Source: Asticcacaulis sp. AC460 (GTDB lineage Bacteria; Pseudomonadota; Alphaproteobacteria; Caulobacterales; Caulobacteraceae). From it: DNA of 64,000 bases. Shown here piece by piece: positions 1 through 9,876 of this stretch. The stretch lies in assembly GCF_000495795.1 (NCBI RefSeq), contig NZ_AWGD01000042.1, forward strand, positions 1-64,000. Direction: 5' to 3'. The position numbers were made by a program, and so were the translations under genes. Under the pieces are notes generated by a model, which was not told the origin of the DNA, did not search any database, and saw only the letters and a program-made list of their open reading frames with translations. Numbering within the stretch: position 1 is the stretch's first letter; each line of letters opens with the position of its first letter.

Positions 1-27
1 CCAGGACGGCTTCGATATCAAGAACCT

Positions 28-144
28 AAAATGGGTCAGGCTGAGCCGAAAAGTGCTGGTTTCGAGAACCGGAGCGGAGCGTACGTTTGTACGTGAGCAC
101 CGGAAGCGCAGAAAACGGCACTTTGCAGGCCAGCATCACCCATT

Positions 145-146
<2 letters not shown>
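28..146. repeat. Large imperfect palindrome at the 3' end of mdh
   Basis: The outer arms AAAATGGGT (28-36) and ACCCATTTT (138-146) are perfect complements. A second pair, AAAGTGC (50-56) and GCACTTT (118-124), nests inside, and the centre holds CGTAC-GTTT-GTACG. The element overlaps the mdh stop codon, so transcribed from the minus strand it would fold immediately after mdh. It may be a terminator or mRNA-stabilising structure, or one copy of a dispersed intergenic repeat; only one copy is visible here. Confidence 0.5.
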
Positions 147-1178
<1,032 letters not shown>

Positions 1179-1219
1179 GAGCTTGCTGCAAATGCGAATG
1201 AAACTGAATCAGACGGAAA

Positions 1220-1375
1220 ATTCTTCTCCCTCTCCCCACTTGAGGGGAGAGGGCAGGTGTGAGGGGTTGGTTCGGCCGGAAACTGTAGAAACAGAACACC
1301 CTCAACCCCTCACCCGATCGCTTTCGCTTCGCTCAGCTCTCGTCCTCTCCCCTCAAGTGGGGAGAGGGAATTTTT
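1220..1375. repeat. Dispersed intergenic repeat, family A copy 1 (long hairpin form)
   Basis: Two oppositely oriented blocks face each other: CCCTCTCCCCACTTGAGGGG near 1228-1247 and CCCCTCAAGTGGGGAGAGGG near 1349-1368. The interior GTGAGGGGTTG and CAACCCCTCAC also pair, so the whole element folds as one long hairpin between convergent-free ends of mdh and the next gene. Related blocks occur near 11151, 25347, 43347, 44502, 58723 and 62890. Confidence 0.75.
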
Positions 1376-1400
1376 GACGTACGATCAGCAAGTTAGGCGG

Positions 1401-1865
1401 TCAGCCACCCGCTGCCCGGGTCAGTACCACCGGCGTCTTTTCACCGGCCACGTTCATCGAAGTGCCCCGCCAGGTGCCATTCGCATCCTGACGCAGATGC
1501 AGGATGACCGGCGACTTGGCCTGGCCGACGAAATAGTTGACCTCCAGGTCACGCCCGACCAAGGTCGCATCCGACACAAACCCCGAACCGTTCAAACCGT
1601 AACCGCCGGCCGAAGACCGCCAGGCGCCCTCAATCTGGCCGCCCGATTGGCGCAGCTCCAGGCTGATCAATTTCTTACCATCGTCGGTCGACACCTGCCA
1701 GGCGCCCTCCATTTGGCCGCCGCGCGTGGCGGACGCCTGCTGCAGCCGGGAATCATAGCGCGCTTCCGACTCGCTGCGCGGCTGCTCATAGTCACGGCGG
1801 TAGTCATTGACGGTGACGGGTTCTTGCGCAATTAGCGCGGCCGACATCAGAAAAACAGACAACAC
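1401..1865 (-). CDS. Putative secreted protein of unknown function
   Basis: A 154-residue protein not recognised as a known family. It begins with a GTG codon at 1865 followed by a short hydrophobic stretch ending in an alanine-rich site, compatible with a signal peptide of about 13-15 residues, so export to the periplasm is inferred. The mature part has two similar segments, GQMEGAWQVS (about residues 50-59) and GQIEGAWRSS (about 76-85), each followed by hydrophobic and charged alternation, suggesting a small beta-rich repeat domain. It is divergent to the sdh operon across a 330-base gap. Start and function are uncertain; coding status is supported by the absence of any better frame. Confidence 0.6.
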   Translation of the reverse strand: MLSVFLMSAALIAQEPVTVNDYRRDYEQPRSESEARYDSRLQQASATRGGQMEGAWQVSTDDGKKLISLELRQSGGQIEGAWRSSAGGYGLNGSGFVSDATLVGRDLEVNYFVGQAKSPVILHLRQDANGTWRGTSMNVAGEKTPVVLTRAAGG

Positions 1866-2015
1866 TTTGATTTACTCGCACAACAGGTTTGACTGGTTAT
1901 GAAAGGTGTCACGGGCACCGCCGCCACCGCAACACTATGACCTCAACATCAGGGTCTTAAGATTTCTTTCACCCGATAAGGGAACAACGCAAATCGGGCG
2001 AAATTAGGATTCAAT

Positions 2016-2077
2016 GGGATTTTGCCGGTCACCGCTGCGTGATCATCGCGTTATGCCACGCAGGGCGGCAAAATCCC
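2016..2077. promoter_or_regulatory. Nested perfect inverted repeat upstream of sdhC
   Basis: GGGATTTTGCCG (2016-2027) and CGGCAAAATCCC (2066-2077) are perfect 12-base complements; inside them CTGCGTG (2035-2041) and CACGCAG (2057-2063) pair again. The structure sits 120 bases before the sdhC start in a 330-base gap that holds no gene. TTGACA at 2098-2103 is a possible -35 element downstream of it. The stem may be an operator or part of a small RNA; no poly-T tract follows it. Confidence 0.45.
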
Positions 2078-2195
2078 TTGTGCGACATAATGCTTTGTTG
2101 ACACAGCGGTTTCAGCGTCTAAAAGACCCGTGATACCGTAAGGCTTTTTTGCGGCAATGCCACTGCCGTTTGCGTTAAGGATGAAGGTCCGGTTC

Positions 2196-2618
2196 ATGTC
2201 GGAAAAGACGTTAGCTCCTCGCCCCCTACCTCCCCGCCCGATGTCGCCTCACCTGCAAATCTGGCGTTTCCATTTCACCATGTTCAGCTCGATCATGCAC
2301 CGCATCACAGGTTCTGCCGCGATTGGCGGCGTTGTGCTGATTGCGGCCTGGCTGGTCTGCCTGGCGCTGGGACGTGACACCTACACTCTCTTTACCCAAT
2401 ATGCTGCCTCGCCGCTGGGCCTGCTGGTCTGGTTCGGCCTCTCGTTGGCAGGATTCGTCCACCTCACCGGCGGCCTTCGCCACCTGATCTGGGATACCGG
2501 CGCGTCGTTCGAGCTCAAGAAGGCCAATGCCCTGACCGCCTGGACTTTCGCCCTGGGCATTGTCTTGACCCTCGCCTTCTGGGCGGTCCTGTTCGCTACC
2601 GGAAAGGTGACGCTGTGA
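2196..2618 (+). CDS. sdhC: Succinate dehydrogenase cytochrome b556 subunit
   Basis: SdhC is the large heme b membrane anchor of complex II; with SdhD it binds heme and ubiquinone and passes electrons from the SdhAB headpiece. The protein has three hydrophobic helices, the family motif SSIMHRITG after the N-terminal tail, and the heme-ligand histidine in GGLRHLIWD before the third helix. An upstream in-frame ATG at 2157 exists, but the ATG at 2196 has GAAGG at 8 bases spacing and gives the usual 140-residue length. It is the first gene of sdhCDAB. Confidence 0.93.
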   Translation: MSEKTLAPRPLPPRPMSPHLQIWRFHFTMFSSIMHRITGSAAIGGVVLIAAWLVCLALGRDTYTLFTQYAASPLGLLVWFGLSLAGFVHLTGGLRHLIWDTGASFELKKANALTAWTFALGIVLTLAFWAVLFATGKVTL

Positions 2619-2998
2619 GCCACGATCCCATCAACCGTTCGGCCCAGTCCTGGAAAAAGTCCGAAAAGCACGGCGCCGGCGAATGGTTGGCCGAACGTTT
2701 CACCTCGATCGCCCTGATCCCGCTGGTCCTTTGGGCCGCCTACGCCGCCTTCACCATCGCCGGCACCGGCTATGACGGCGCCCTGGCCTTCGTGTCGAAG
2801 CCCTTCAACATCCTGGCCATCGCCGCCACCATGCTGATCACCGCCTGGCACATGTATATGGGCGTGAAGGTCATCATCGACGACTATATCGGTAAGCCCG
2901 GCACCCGCGGATTCCTTCTTTTCCTTACCTTTGCCCTGAGTGCGGCCGTGGTTGCGGCCACTGGCGGGGCGCTCTGGCTCGTGTACCAGGGGGCGTAA
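2615..2998 (+). CDS. sdhD: Succinate dehydrogenase membrane anchor subunit
   Basis: SdhD is the small membrane anchor of complex II. It starts with GTG whose GTGA overlaps the sdhC stop by 4 bases, so translation is coupled. Three hydrophobic helices are visible, and the segment WHMYMGVKVIIDDY near residue 75-88 carries the conserved histidine and the Asp-Tyr pair that lie at heme and quinone sites in this family. The stop TAA directly abuts the sdhA start. Confidence 0.92.
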   Translation: MSHDPINRSAQSWKKSEKHGAGEWLAERFTSIALIPLVLWAAYAAFTIAGTGYDGALAFVSKPFNILAIAATMLITAWHMYMGVKVIIDDYIGKPGTRGFLLFLTFALSAAVVAATGGALWLVYQGA

Positions 2999-4789
2999 AT
3001 GACCAAGTCCTACAACATCATCGAACATGAATACGACGTCGTCGTCGTCGGCGCAGGCGGTTCGGGCCTGCGGGCCGCGCTCGGCGCCGGCCAGGCCGGC
3101 CTGAAGACCGCCTGTATCACCAAGGTCTTCCCGACCCGTTCGCACACCGTCGCCGCCCAGGGCGGCGTCGCCGCCAGCCTCGGCAATATGGGCGAGGACA
3201 AGTGGCAGTGGCACATGTACGACACCGTCAAGGGGTCGGACTGGCTGGGCGACCAGGACGCCATCGAATATCTGGTCCGCAACGCCCCCCAGGCCGTCTA
3301 TGAGCTGGAACACTGGGGCGTGCCCTTTTCGCGCACGGAGGACGGCAAGATCTATCAGCGCCCCTTCGGCGGCATGACGCGCAACTTCGGCGAAGGTCCG
3401 GTCCAGCGCACCTGCGCCGCCGCCGACCGCACCGGCCACGCCATGTTGCACACCCTGTACGGCCAGTCGGTGCGCAACAATGTCGAATTCTTCATCGAAT
3501 ATTTCGCGCTCGACCTGATCATGGACGGCGATGTCTGCCGCGGTGTCACCACCTGGCAGCTCGACACCGGCGACATCCACGTCTTCCGCGCCCACCTGGT
3601 CATCTTGGCCACGGGCGGCTATGGCCGCGCCTACTTCTCGGCCACCTCGGCCCACACCTGCACCGGCGACGGCAATGCCATGGTGCTGCGCGCCGGCCTG
3701 CCGTTGCAGGACATGGAGTTCGTGCAGTTCCACCCCACCGGCATCTACGGTTCGGGCTGCCTGATCACCGAAGGCGCGCGCGGCGAAGGCGGCTACCTGA
3801 CCAACTCGGCCGGTGAGCGCTTCATGGAACGCTATGCCCCGTCGGCCAAGGACCTGGCCTCGCGCGACGTCGTTTCGCGCTCGATGACCATGGAAATCCG
3901 CGAAGGCCGCGGCGTGGGGCCCAAGAAGGACCACATCCACCTGCACCTGGACCACCTGCCGCCGGAAATCCTGCACAAACGCCTGCCGGGCATCTCGGAA
4001 AGCGCCAAGATCTTCGCCGGCGTCGACGTGACCAAGGAGCCGATCCCTGTCATTCCGACCGTCCACTATAATATGGGCGGCATCCCGACCAACTATCACG
4101 GCGAAGTCCTGACCAAGAAGGGCAGCGATCCCGACACGGTCGTGCCGGGCCTTATGGCCGTGGGCGAAGCCGCCTGCGTTTCGGTCCACGGCGCCAACCG
4201 CCTCGGCTCCAACTCGCTGATCGACCTGGTCGTCTTCGGCCGCGCCGCCGGCATGCGCGCCAAGGAGCTGGTCCAGCCCAACACCCCGCACAAGGCGCTT
4301 GCCGCCGGCAATGTCCAGGGTCACCTGGATCGTCTCGAAAAGTTCCGCACCGCCTCGGGCGCAACCCCGACCGCCGTGCTGCGCGACCGTATGCAGCGCG
4401 CCATGCAGGAAGACGCCGCCGTTTTCCGCACCGGCGAGACCCTGGAACAGGGCTCCAAGCGCCTGACGGATATCTTCCTGGCGTCCGCCGATATCGGCAT
4501 CAAGGACCGCGGCCTGATCTGGAACACCGACCTGGTCGAGGCTTTGGAATACGATAACCTGATCTCACAGGCCGTGGTCACGGTCGACAGCGCGCTGAAC
4601 CGCAAGGAATCACGCGGCGCCCACGCCCGCGAGGACTATCCAAACCGCAACGACGACGATCTGATGAAGCACACCCTGACCTGGATCGATCTCAAGTCGG
4701 GCGAAACCAATATCGATTACCGTCCGGTGCACACCTACACCATGACCAACGACATCGCGTACATCGCCCCCAAGGCACGGGTTTACTAA
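2999..4789 (+). CDS. sdhA: Succinate dehydrogenase flavoprotein subunit
   Basis: SdhA oxidises succinate to fumarate with covalently bound FAD. The dinucleotide-binding motif [10 protein letters not shown] lies near residues 18-27; the FAD-linking histidine is in [10 protein letters not shown] near residue 49-51; the C-terminal FAD/active-site motif [11 protein letters not shown] is near 395-405. The length of 596 is typical. The ATG follows the sdhD stop without a gap. It belongs to the sdhCDAB operon. Confidence 0.98.
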   Translation: MTKSYNIIEHEYDVVVVGAGGSGLRAALGAGQAGLKTACITKVFPTRSHTVAAQGGVAASLGNMGEDKWQWHMYDTVKGSDWLGDQDAIEYLVRNAPQAVYELEHWGVPFSRTEDGKIYQRPFGGMTRNFGEGPVQRTCAAADRTGHAMLHTLYGQSVRNNVEFFIEYFALDLIMDGDVCRGVTTWQLDTGDIHVFRAHLVILATGGYGRAYFSATSAHTCTGDGNAMVLRAGLPLQDMEFVQFHPTGIYGSGCLITEGARGEGGYLTNSAGERFMERYAPSAKDLASRDVVSRSMTMEIREGRGVGPKKDHIHLHLDHLPPEILHKRLPGISESAKIFAGVDVTKEPIPVIPTVHYNMGGIPTNYHGEVLTKKGSDPDTVVPGLMAVGEAACVSVHGANRLGSNSLIDLVVFGRAAGMRAKELVQPNTPHKALAAGNVQGHLDRLEKFRTASGATPTAVLRDRMQRAMQEDAAVFRTGETLEQGSKRLTDIFLASADIGIKDRGLIWNTDLVEALEYDNLISQAVVTVDSALNRKESRGAHAREDYPNRNDDDLMKHTLTWIDLKSGETNIDYRPVHTYTMTNDIAYIAPKARVY

Positions 4790-4790
4790 G

Positions 4791-5567
4791 ATGGTTGAGC
4801 TTACCCTTCCCAAGAACTCCCAGGTTAAACAGGGCAAACGCTTCAAGGCCGCCAAGCGGACCAAGACGACGCGCACCTACAAGATCTATCGCTTCGACCC
4901 GGATACCGGCGAGAATCCGCGCTGGGACACCTATGAGGTCGACTCGGCCGATCACGGTCCGATGCTGCTGGACAGCCTGATCCACATCAAGAACAGCATC
5001 GACTCGACCCTGTCGTTCCGCCGCTCGTGCCGCGAAGGCATCTGCGGTTCGTGCGCCATGAACATCGGCGGCCGCAACACCCTGGCGTGCATCAAGGGCC
5101 ATGACGAATTCTCGGGCGAAATCACAATCGCGCCGCTGCCGCACATGCCGGTGGTCAAGGACCTGGTGCCCGATCTGACCGGCTTCTACAACCAGTACGC
5201 CTCGATCGAGCCCTTCCTGCAGGCCAAGACGCCGGACCCCGAAAAGGAACGGCTGCAGACCCCGAAGAACCGCGACAAGCTGGACGGCCTCTACGAATGC
5301 ATCCTGTGCGCCTGCTGCTCGACCTCGTGCCCCAGCTACTGGTGGAACCAGGACAAGTACCTGGGCCCTGCGGCCCTGCTGCAGGCCTATCGCTGGATTG
5401 CCGATTCGCGCGATGAGAATCGCAAGGAGCGACTGGAAGCGCTGGAAGATCCGTTCAAGCTCTACCGTTGCCACACCATCATGAACTGCGCCCAGGTCTG
5501 CCCCAAGGGCCTGAACCCGGCCAAGGCCATCGCCGAGATCAAGAAGCTTATGCCCGCCAAGGGGTAA
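4791..5567 (+). CDS. sdhB: Succinate dehydrogenase iron-sulfur subunit
   Basis: SdhB carries three iron-sulfur clusters between the flavin and the membrane quinone. The [2Fe-2S] ligands are in [15 protein letters not shown] followed by LAC (about residues 75-98). The [4Fe-4S] and [3Fe-4S] ligands are in [12 protein letters not shown] (about 166-177), [17 protein letters not shown] (about 226-242). At 258 residues it is the usual length. It begins one base after the sdhA stop. Confidence 0.98.
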   Translation: MVELTLPKNSQVKQGKRFKAAKRTKTTRTYKIYRFDPDTGENPRWDTYEVDSADHGPMLLDSLIHIKNSIDSTLSFRRSCREGICGSCAMNIGGRNTLACIKGHDEFSGEITIAPLPHMPVVKDLVPDLTGFYNQYASIEPFLQAKTPDPEKERLQTPKNRDKLDGLYECILCACCSTSCPSYWWNQDKYLGPAALLQAYRWIADSRDENRKERLEALEDPFKLYRCHTIMNCAQVCPKGLNPAKAIAEIKKLMPAKG

Positions 5568-5585
5568 GCTGAAAAGAGATTATAT

Positions 5586-6344
5586 ATGTCCGACCCCGGC
5601 CTGATCGGCTCCATCCTTTCGAAGATTTCCGGCCGCACCGAAGCGGCCGTCCGAAAGGATGAGCTGGCGGTTCTGGCGGAACGGCACGGTACCGACAAGG
5701 CTTCCGGGCACAGCTATACGCAGCATTATCAGCACCACTTCGCCGACCTGCGCGACCGGGCGGTGAACCTGCTGGAAATCGGCATCGGCGGCGAAGGCGA
5801 CGAACAGGCCGGCGGCAATTCGCTGCGCATGTGGCAGGACTATTTCGCCAAGGGCCGAATCGCCGGGCTCGACATCGTCGCCAAGCCGAACGTCAAGGGC
5901 GAACGCATCCACACCTATCAGGGCTCGCAGGCCGATCCGGTGATCATCGGCAAGATGGTCAGCGACCTGAACGGCGGCCGGTTCGACATCATCATCGACG
6001 ACGGCAGCCACCGCTCCGAACACGTCATCGCCAGCTTCTACATGCTGTTTCAACACCTGGCCGAAGGCGGCTGGTATGTCATCGAAGCCCTGCAAACCAG
6101 CTATTGGACACCCTATGGCGGCGGCCTCACCCTGGCCGACAGCCACCAGGCCTCCATGCCCTTTTTCAAGAGCCTGGTCGACGGCCTGAACTGGCAGGAA
6201 ATGCACCGCCCCGGTTATCAGCCGAATTACTTCGACATGAACATTGTCGGCATGCACTTCTATCACAATCTTCTGTTCATCCGGAAAGGCGCCAACACAG
6301 AGGGCAGCAACGTCGTCAAAAACAACGTCTTTCCGAACCTGTAA
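5586..6344 (+). CDS. Class I SAM-dependent methyltransferase, sugar O-methyltransferase (MycE/ElmMI) type
   Basis: A 252-residue protein with the SAM-binding signature LLEIGIGG (about residues 61-68), an early [12 protein letters not shown] segment, and DDGSH (about 138-142), which in the macrolide rhamnosyl/mycinosyl O-methyltransferases carries metal-binding acids. Family knowledge therefore suggests Mg-dependent methylation of a sugar hydroxyl; the true substrate is unknown, possibly a surface polysaccharide or glycolipid. It lies 18 bases after sdhB and 25 bases before the ferredoxin start, so it may be cotranscribed, though no functional link to complex II is evident. Such genes also occur singly in polysaccharide clusters. 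Confidence 0.75.
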   Translation: MSDPGLIGSILSKISGRTEAAVRKDELAVLAERHGTDKASGHSYTQHYQHHFADLRDRAVNLLEIGIGGEGDEQAGGNSLRMWQDYFAKGRIAGLDIVAKPNVKGERIHTYQGSQADPVIIGKMVSDLNGGRFDIIIDDGSHRSEHVIASFYMLFQHLAEGGWYVIEALQTSYWTPYGGGLTLADSHQASMPFFKSLVDGLNWQEMHRPGYQPNYFDMNIVGMHFYHNLLFIRKGANTEGSNVVKNNVFPNL

Positions 6345-6369
6345 GCCGCCGCATCGCCCCACCGAGACC

Positions 6370-6690
6370 ATGGCCAAGATCACCTATATTGAACATAGCG
6401 GCAAGGAACACGTCATCGACGTGAAAACCGGCCAGAGCGTCATGGAAGGCGCCGTCAAGAACAACATCCCAGGCATCGACGCCGACTGCGGCGGTGCCTG
6501 CGCCTGCGCCACCTGTCACGTCTATGTCGATCCGACCTGGACCGATCGCACCGGCACGGCGTCGGTTATGGAGGAGTCCATGCTCGACTTCGCCAATGAC
6601 CTGCAGCCGAATTCGCGCCTGTCGTGCCAGATCATCGTCTCTGACGCTCTGGACGGCCTGGTGGTGCGCATGCCGGAAAACCAGCACTGA
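6370..6690 (+). CDS. fdxB: [2Fe-2S] ferredoxin, adrenodoxin type
   Basis: A 106-residue ferredoxin of the vertebrate/adrenodoxin class, which gives single electrons to monooxygenases or iron-sulfur assembly. The cluster ligands lie in [17 protein letters not shown] (C-x5-C-x2-C) and in LSCQI near the C-terminus. The open frame continues further upstream, but ATG at 6370 gives the standard N-terminus [11 protein letters not shown], so the extension is discarded. The gene symbol follows alphaproteobacterial usage and is less certain than the family. Confidence 0.9.
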   Translation: MAKITYIEHSGKEHVIDVKTGQSVMEGAVKNNIPGIDADCGGACACATCHVYVDPTWTDRTGTASVMEESMLDFANDLQPNSRLSCQIIVSDALDGLVVRMPENQH

Positions 6691-6782
6691 CCGGGCAGTC
6701 GTTGCAAAAGTAGACACGTTGCTACAGCGTGGCGAGCGCGGCACAGCCAATTCTCGAATAAATTAAGGCGCTTACATCCCCC

Positions 6783-6808
6783 TTGACCGTTTGGTATATC
6801 ACGGTCAA
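6783..6808. promoter_or_regulatory. Operator-like inverted repeat before the halogenase genes
   Basis: TTGACCGT (6783-6790) and ACGGTCAA (6801-6808) are perfect 8-base complements separated by TTGGTATATC. The centre TTGGTATATCA resembles the TGGTATACCA sites of GntR-type regulators, which is only a suggestion. It lies 33 bases before the halogenase start, where a promoter is expected. Confidence 0.5.
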
Positions 6809-6840
6809 ATACGTAAAAATCGTTGGGAAGGATGCGCCGA

Positions 6841-8379
6841 ATGGAGACTCAAACTCCGCGCAGGATCGTTATATTGGGCGGGGGCACCGCCGGATGGATG
6901 CTGGCCGCCTCGCTGGTGCGCACCTTCGGGCCGCACCACGCCACCGTACGCCTGATCGAATCGGGCGACATCGCCATTGTCGGGGTGGGCGAATCCACCC
7001 TGCCACAGGTCCGCGACTTCAATGAATTCCTTGGCGTCGACGAGGTCGAATTCATGCGCGAAACCAATGCGACCTTCAAGCTGGCCATCGAATTCCGCGA
7101 CTGGGCACGACTGGGCGACCGCTATTTCCACCCCTTCGGCAGCCACGGCCACGCCATAGCCGGCGTCCCCTTCTTCCAGTGCTTTCTGCGCGCCAAGGCC
7201 CATGGCCACGACTTCAATATCGACGACTTCTGCTACCCCAGCGTCGCCAGCCGCGAACAGAAGTTCGAGCTGCCGTCGGAAGACTTAAGCTCGATCCGTT
7301 CGACCTACTCCTACGCCTACCATTTCGACGCCTATCTCTACGCCGCCTATCTGCGGCGCTGGTCGGAAAAGCGCGGCCTGCGCCGCACCGAAGGCACGGT
7401 GGTCGACGTCACCCTGCGTCCCGACGACGGCTTCATCCAGTCCCTGACCCTGGCCTCCGGCGAGGTGGTAGAGGGCGACATCTTTATCGACTGCTCCGGC
7501 TTCCGCGGCGTCCTGATCAATCAGGCCCTCAAGATGGGCTGGGAGGACTGGTCGTCCTGGCTGCCCTGCGACCGCGCCTGGGCCATTTCCAGCGATCTCG
7601 ACGACGACGGTACCGCCACGACGCGCTGCACGGCGCGCGAGGCCGGCTGGCAGTGGCGCATTCCGTTGCAGAAGCGCATCGGCACCGGCTACGTCTTCTC
7701 CAGCCGCTTCACCACCGAAGAGCGCGCCCGTGAGGTCCTGCTGCAGAACCTGGACGGCGCCGCCCAGGGCGATCCGCGCCTGATCAAGTTCCAGTCGGGC
7801 CGGCGCAAGAACTCCTGGTACAAGAACTGTATCGCGCTTGGCCTGGCCAGCGGCTTCCTGGAGCCACTGGAATCGACCAGCATTTACATGTCGCAGATCG
7901 CGGTGAACTTCCTGATGCGCCTGTTCCCGGGCCACCCTGTCGATCCCGCCCTGGCGGAGGAATACAACCGGCTGGTCGACATCGAATATACCCGCGTCCG
8001 AGACTTCCTGGTGCTGCACTACCACGCCTCGGCCGAGCGCAAGGGCGACCTGTGGCACCATGTCCAGACCATGCAGCTGCCCGATTCGCTGGCCGAGAAG
8101 ATGGACATCTTCAAACGGCGCGGCCACATCCACCGCTACAAGGACGGACTGTTCTCGCCGGCCAGCTGGATCGCCGTCTATACCGGCCAGCGGATCGAGC
8201 CCGGCGGTTACGACCCCCAGGCCGACAATATCGACCTGGACAGCATGCTGGGGACCATGAACGACCTGCGCGACCGCATCGCCAGCAACGTCGCCACCAT
8301 GCCGGGCCACTACGACTTCGTGCGCCGCCATTGCCGCCTTTCTACCAAGTCTGCGAAATCGGGGAAGTCCCATGCTTAA
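6841..8379 (+). CDS. Tryptophan-halogenase-like FAD-dependent protein (intact)
   Basis: Member of the flavin-dependent tryptophan halogenase family, 512 residues. It has GGGTAGWM (13-20) for FAD binding, the family motif GWQWRIP, and GFLEPLESTSI. Lys80 in TFKLAIEF aligns by position and context with the catalytic lysine 79 of PrnA. Characterised relatives chlorinate or brominate tryptophan or other aromatics using FADH2 from a partner reductase; many Caulobacterales homologues have no known substrate and often lie near TonB receptors. No flavin reductase is next to it. The start at 6841 is chosen because GGAAGG lies 9 bases upstream; in-frame TTG 6823 and ATG 6832 are less suitable. It overlaps the next gene by 8 bases. 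Confidence 0.85.
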   Translation: METQTPRRIVILGGGTAGWMLAASLVRTFGPHHATVRLIESGDIAIVGVGESTLPQVRDFNEFLGVDEVEFMRETNATFKLAIEFRDWARLGDRYFHPFGSHGHAIAGVPFFQCFLRAKAHGHDFNIDDFCYPSVASREQKFELPSEDLSSIRSTYSYAYHFDAYLYAAYLRRWSEKRGLRRTEGTVVDVTLRPDDGFIQSLTLASGEVVEGDIFIDCSGFRGVLINQALKMGWEDWSSWLPCDRAWAISSDLDDDGTATTRCTAREAGWQWRIPLQKRIGTGYVFSSRFTTEERAREVLLQNLDGAAQGDPRLIKFQSGRRKNSWYKNCIALGLASGFLEPLESTSIYMSQIAVNFLMRLFPGHPVDPALAEEYNRLVDIEYTRVRDFLVLHYHASAERKGDLWHHVQTMQLPDSLAEKMDIFKRRGHIHRYKDGLFSPASWIAVYTGQRIEPGGYDPQADNIDLDSMLGTMNDLRDRIASNVATMPGHYDFVRRHCRLSTKSAKSGKSHA

Positions 8380-9853
8380 GTCCCCCATTCGCAAGGTCGT
8401 CATCGTTGGCCGTGACGAAGCCCTGTGGCTGGCCGCTAACGTCCTGTGGAACTCGTTCCGCCGGACCGGGCTCGAGATCGTGGCGGTCGAACTGCCGTCC
8501 CAGCTTCGGCCGGCCGACGTCATCCCGACCCTGCGCAACCAGCAGGCCTTCCACGACCTGATGCGGATCAAGGAAGCGCCGCTGATGGCCGCGACCCAGG
8601 CCACCTTCAGCCTGGGCCAGCGTTTCATCGGTTTTTCGGAATCGCGCCCGCCCTTCCTCCACGCCTATGGCGACTCAGGCTGGGCGATCAACCGCGTCGC
8701 CTTCCATCACCAGTGGGTCAGGGCCCGGGCCAAGGGGCTGGACGTGCCGTATGACGACTTTTCGCTCAATGCCATGGCCGCGCTCCAGGGGCGGTTCTTC
8801 GTGCCCGCCGGCGATACCGAAGGCCAGGAATGCGACTACGGCTACCATTTCGACGCCTCGGCCTATTGCCAGGTCCTGAAGCAGGTCATCCTGGAAAGCG
8901 GCATCGGCCACGTGGCGGCGGCGCGGCTGAACGACGTGTCGCGCGACCCGGACAGCGGCGACATCACCGCCATCACCCTGCCGGACGGGCAGACCGTGAC
9001 GGGCGACCTCTTCGTCGACGCCACGGGGGCCGAAAGCCTGCTGCTGGGCGCGGCCATGGGCGTCCCGTTCCAGTCATGGGCGCAGTGGTTCCCCTGCGAC
9101 CGCATCCTGACCACCCGGGCGGCGCCGATCAAGGCCATGCCGGCCTTCAGCCAGGTCACCGCCCATCATGCCGGCTGGGTCGCCCAGTTCCCCCTGCGCA
9201 ACCGCACCGCGGTCCAGCAAGTCTATGCCGGCAGCCAGATGACCCAGCAGGACGCGCTGGACACGGCGGCGCGGATGGCCGCGACCGAGTTTGCCGAACC
9301 GGTCGTCAGGTCCTTCACCGCCGGCCGGCGCCAGGCAGCCTGGTCCCACAACTGCGTCGCTATCGGCGAAGCGGCGGCGGTCTTCGATCCGATCGACAGT
9401 TGCTCGATTCAGGTGATCCTGACGGGGCTGTCGCACCTGACCTCCCTGCTGCCGCTGGATCGCGACATGGCACCGGAAGCCAGGGAATATAATCTCAATG
9501 TCCTCACCAGCCTGGAACGGATCCGCGACTACCAGATCTGCCATTACAAGCTGAACCAGCGCCAGGGCGAACCCTTCTGGGACCGCTGCCGCGCCATGGC
9601 TGTGCCCGACTCGCTGGCCTATAAGCTGCGGCTGTTCGAAGCGCGCGGCCACCTGGTCGAATACGACGACGAGACCTTCCTCGACTACGACTGGCGCGCC
9701 ATGCTGATCGGGCATGGCCTGATCCCGCGCGCCTACGACATTGTCGCCGACCACCTGCCGGAAAACGAACTGGCCGAACGCCTGCAGAAGATGCTGGGCT
9801 TCATCAAGACGCGGGTCCAGGCGATGAAGCCGATGGACGCCCATTTCACCTGA
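8372..9853 (+). CDS. Degenerate tryptophan-halogenase paralogue
   Basis: A 493-residue relative of the preceding gene, with the same segment order but with key residues changed. The FAD motif is replaced by GRDEALW, the catalytic lysine by serine (ATFSLGQRF), the W-x-W-x-I-P motif by GWVAQFP, and FLEPLESTSI by VFDPIDSCSI. Halogenation is therefore unlikely. Intact length and a good GGGGAAG ribosome binding site inside the upstream gene argue that it is still translated, perhaps as a non-catalytic partner. The 8-base overlap with the upstream gene indicates coupled translation. An eroding pseudogene is possible, but no stop or frameshift is present. Confidence 0.8.
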   Translation: MLKSPIRKVVIVGRDEALWLAANVLWNSFRRTGLEIVAVELPSQLRPADVIPTLRNQQAFHDLMRIKEAPLMAATQATFSLGQRFIGFSESRPPFLHAYGDSGWAINRVAFHHQWVRARAKGLDVPYDDFSLNAMAALQGRFFVPAGDTEGQECDYGYHFDASAYCQVLKQVILESGIGHVAAARLNDVSRDPDSGDITAITLPDGQTVTGDLFVDATGAESLLLGAAMGVPFQSWAQWFPCDRILTTRAAPIKAMPAFSQVTAHHAGWVAQFPLRNRTAVQQVYAGSQMTQQDALDTAARMAATEFAEPVVRSFTAGRRQAAWSHNCVAIGEAAAVFDPIDSCSIQVILTGLSHLTSLLPLDRDMAPEAREYNLNVLTSLERIRDYQICHYKLNQRQGEPFWDRCRAMAVPDSLAYKLRLFEARGHLVEYDDETFLDYDWRAMLIGHGLIPRAYDIVADHLPENELAERLQKMLGFIKTRVQAMKPMDAHFT

Positions 9854-9876
9854 TCGAGTCGCAGGGAGTAGAGACT

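Noticed and set aside
2381-4324. A 647-codon open frame opposite sdhA
   Set aside because: Covers sdhA, sdhD and part of sdhC in reverse; glycine/alanine/valine-rich shadow without any family signature.
6244-6369. Extension of the ferredoxin into the methyltransferase end
   Set aside because: The ferredoxin family begins at [11 protein letters not shown]; the extension overlaps the upstream coding end.
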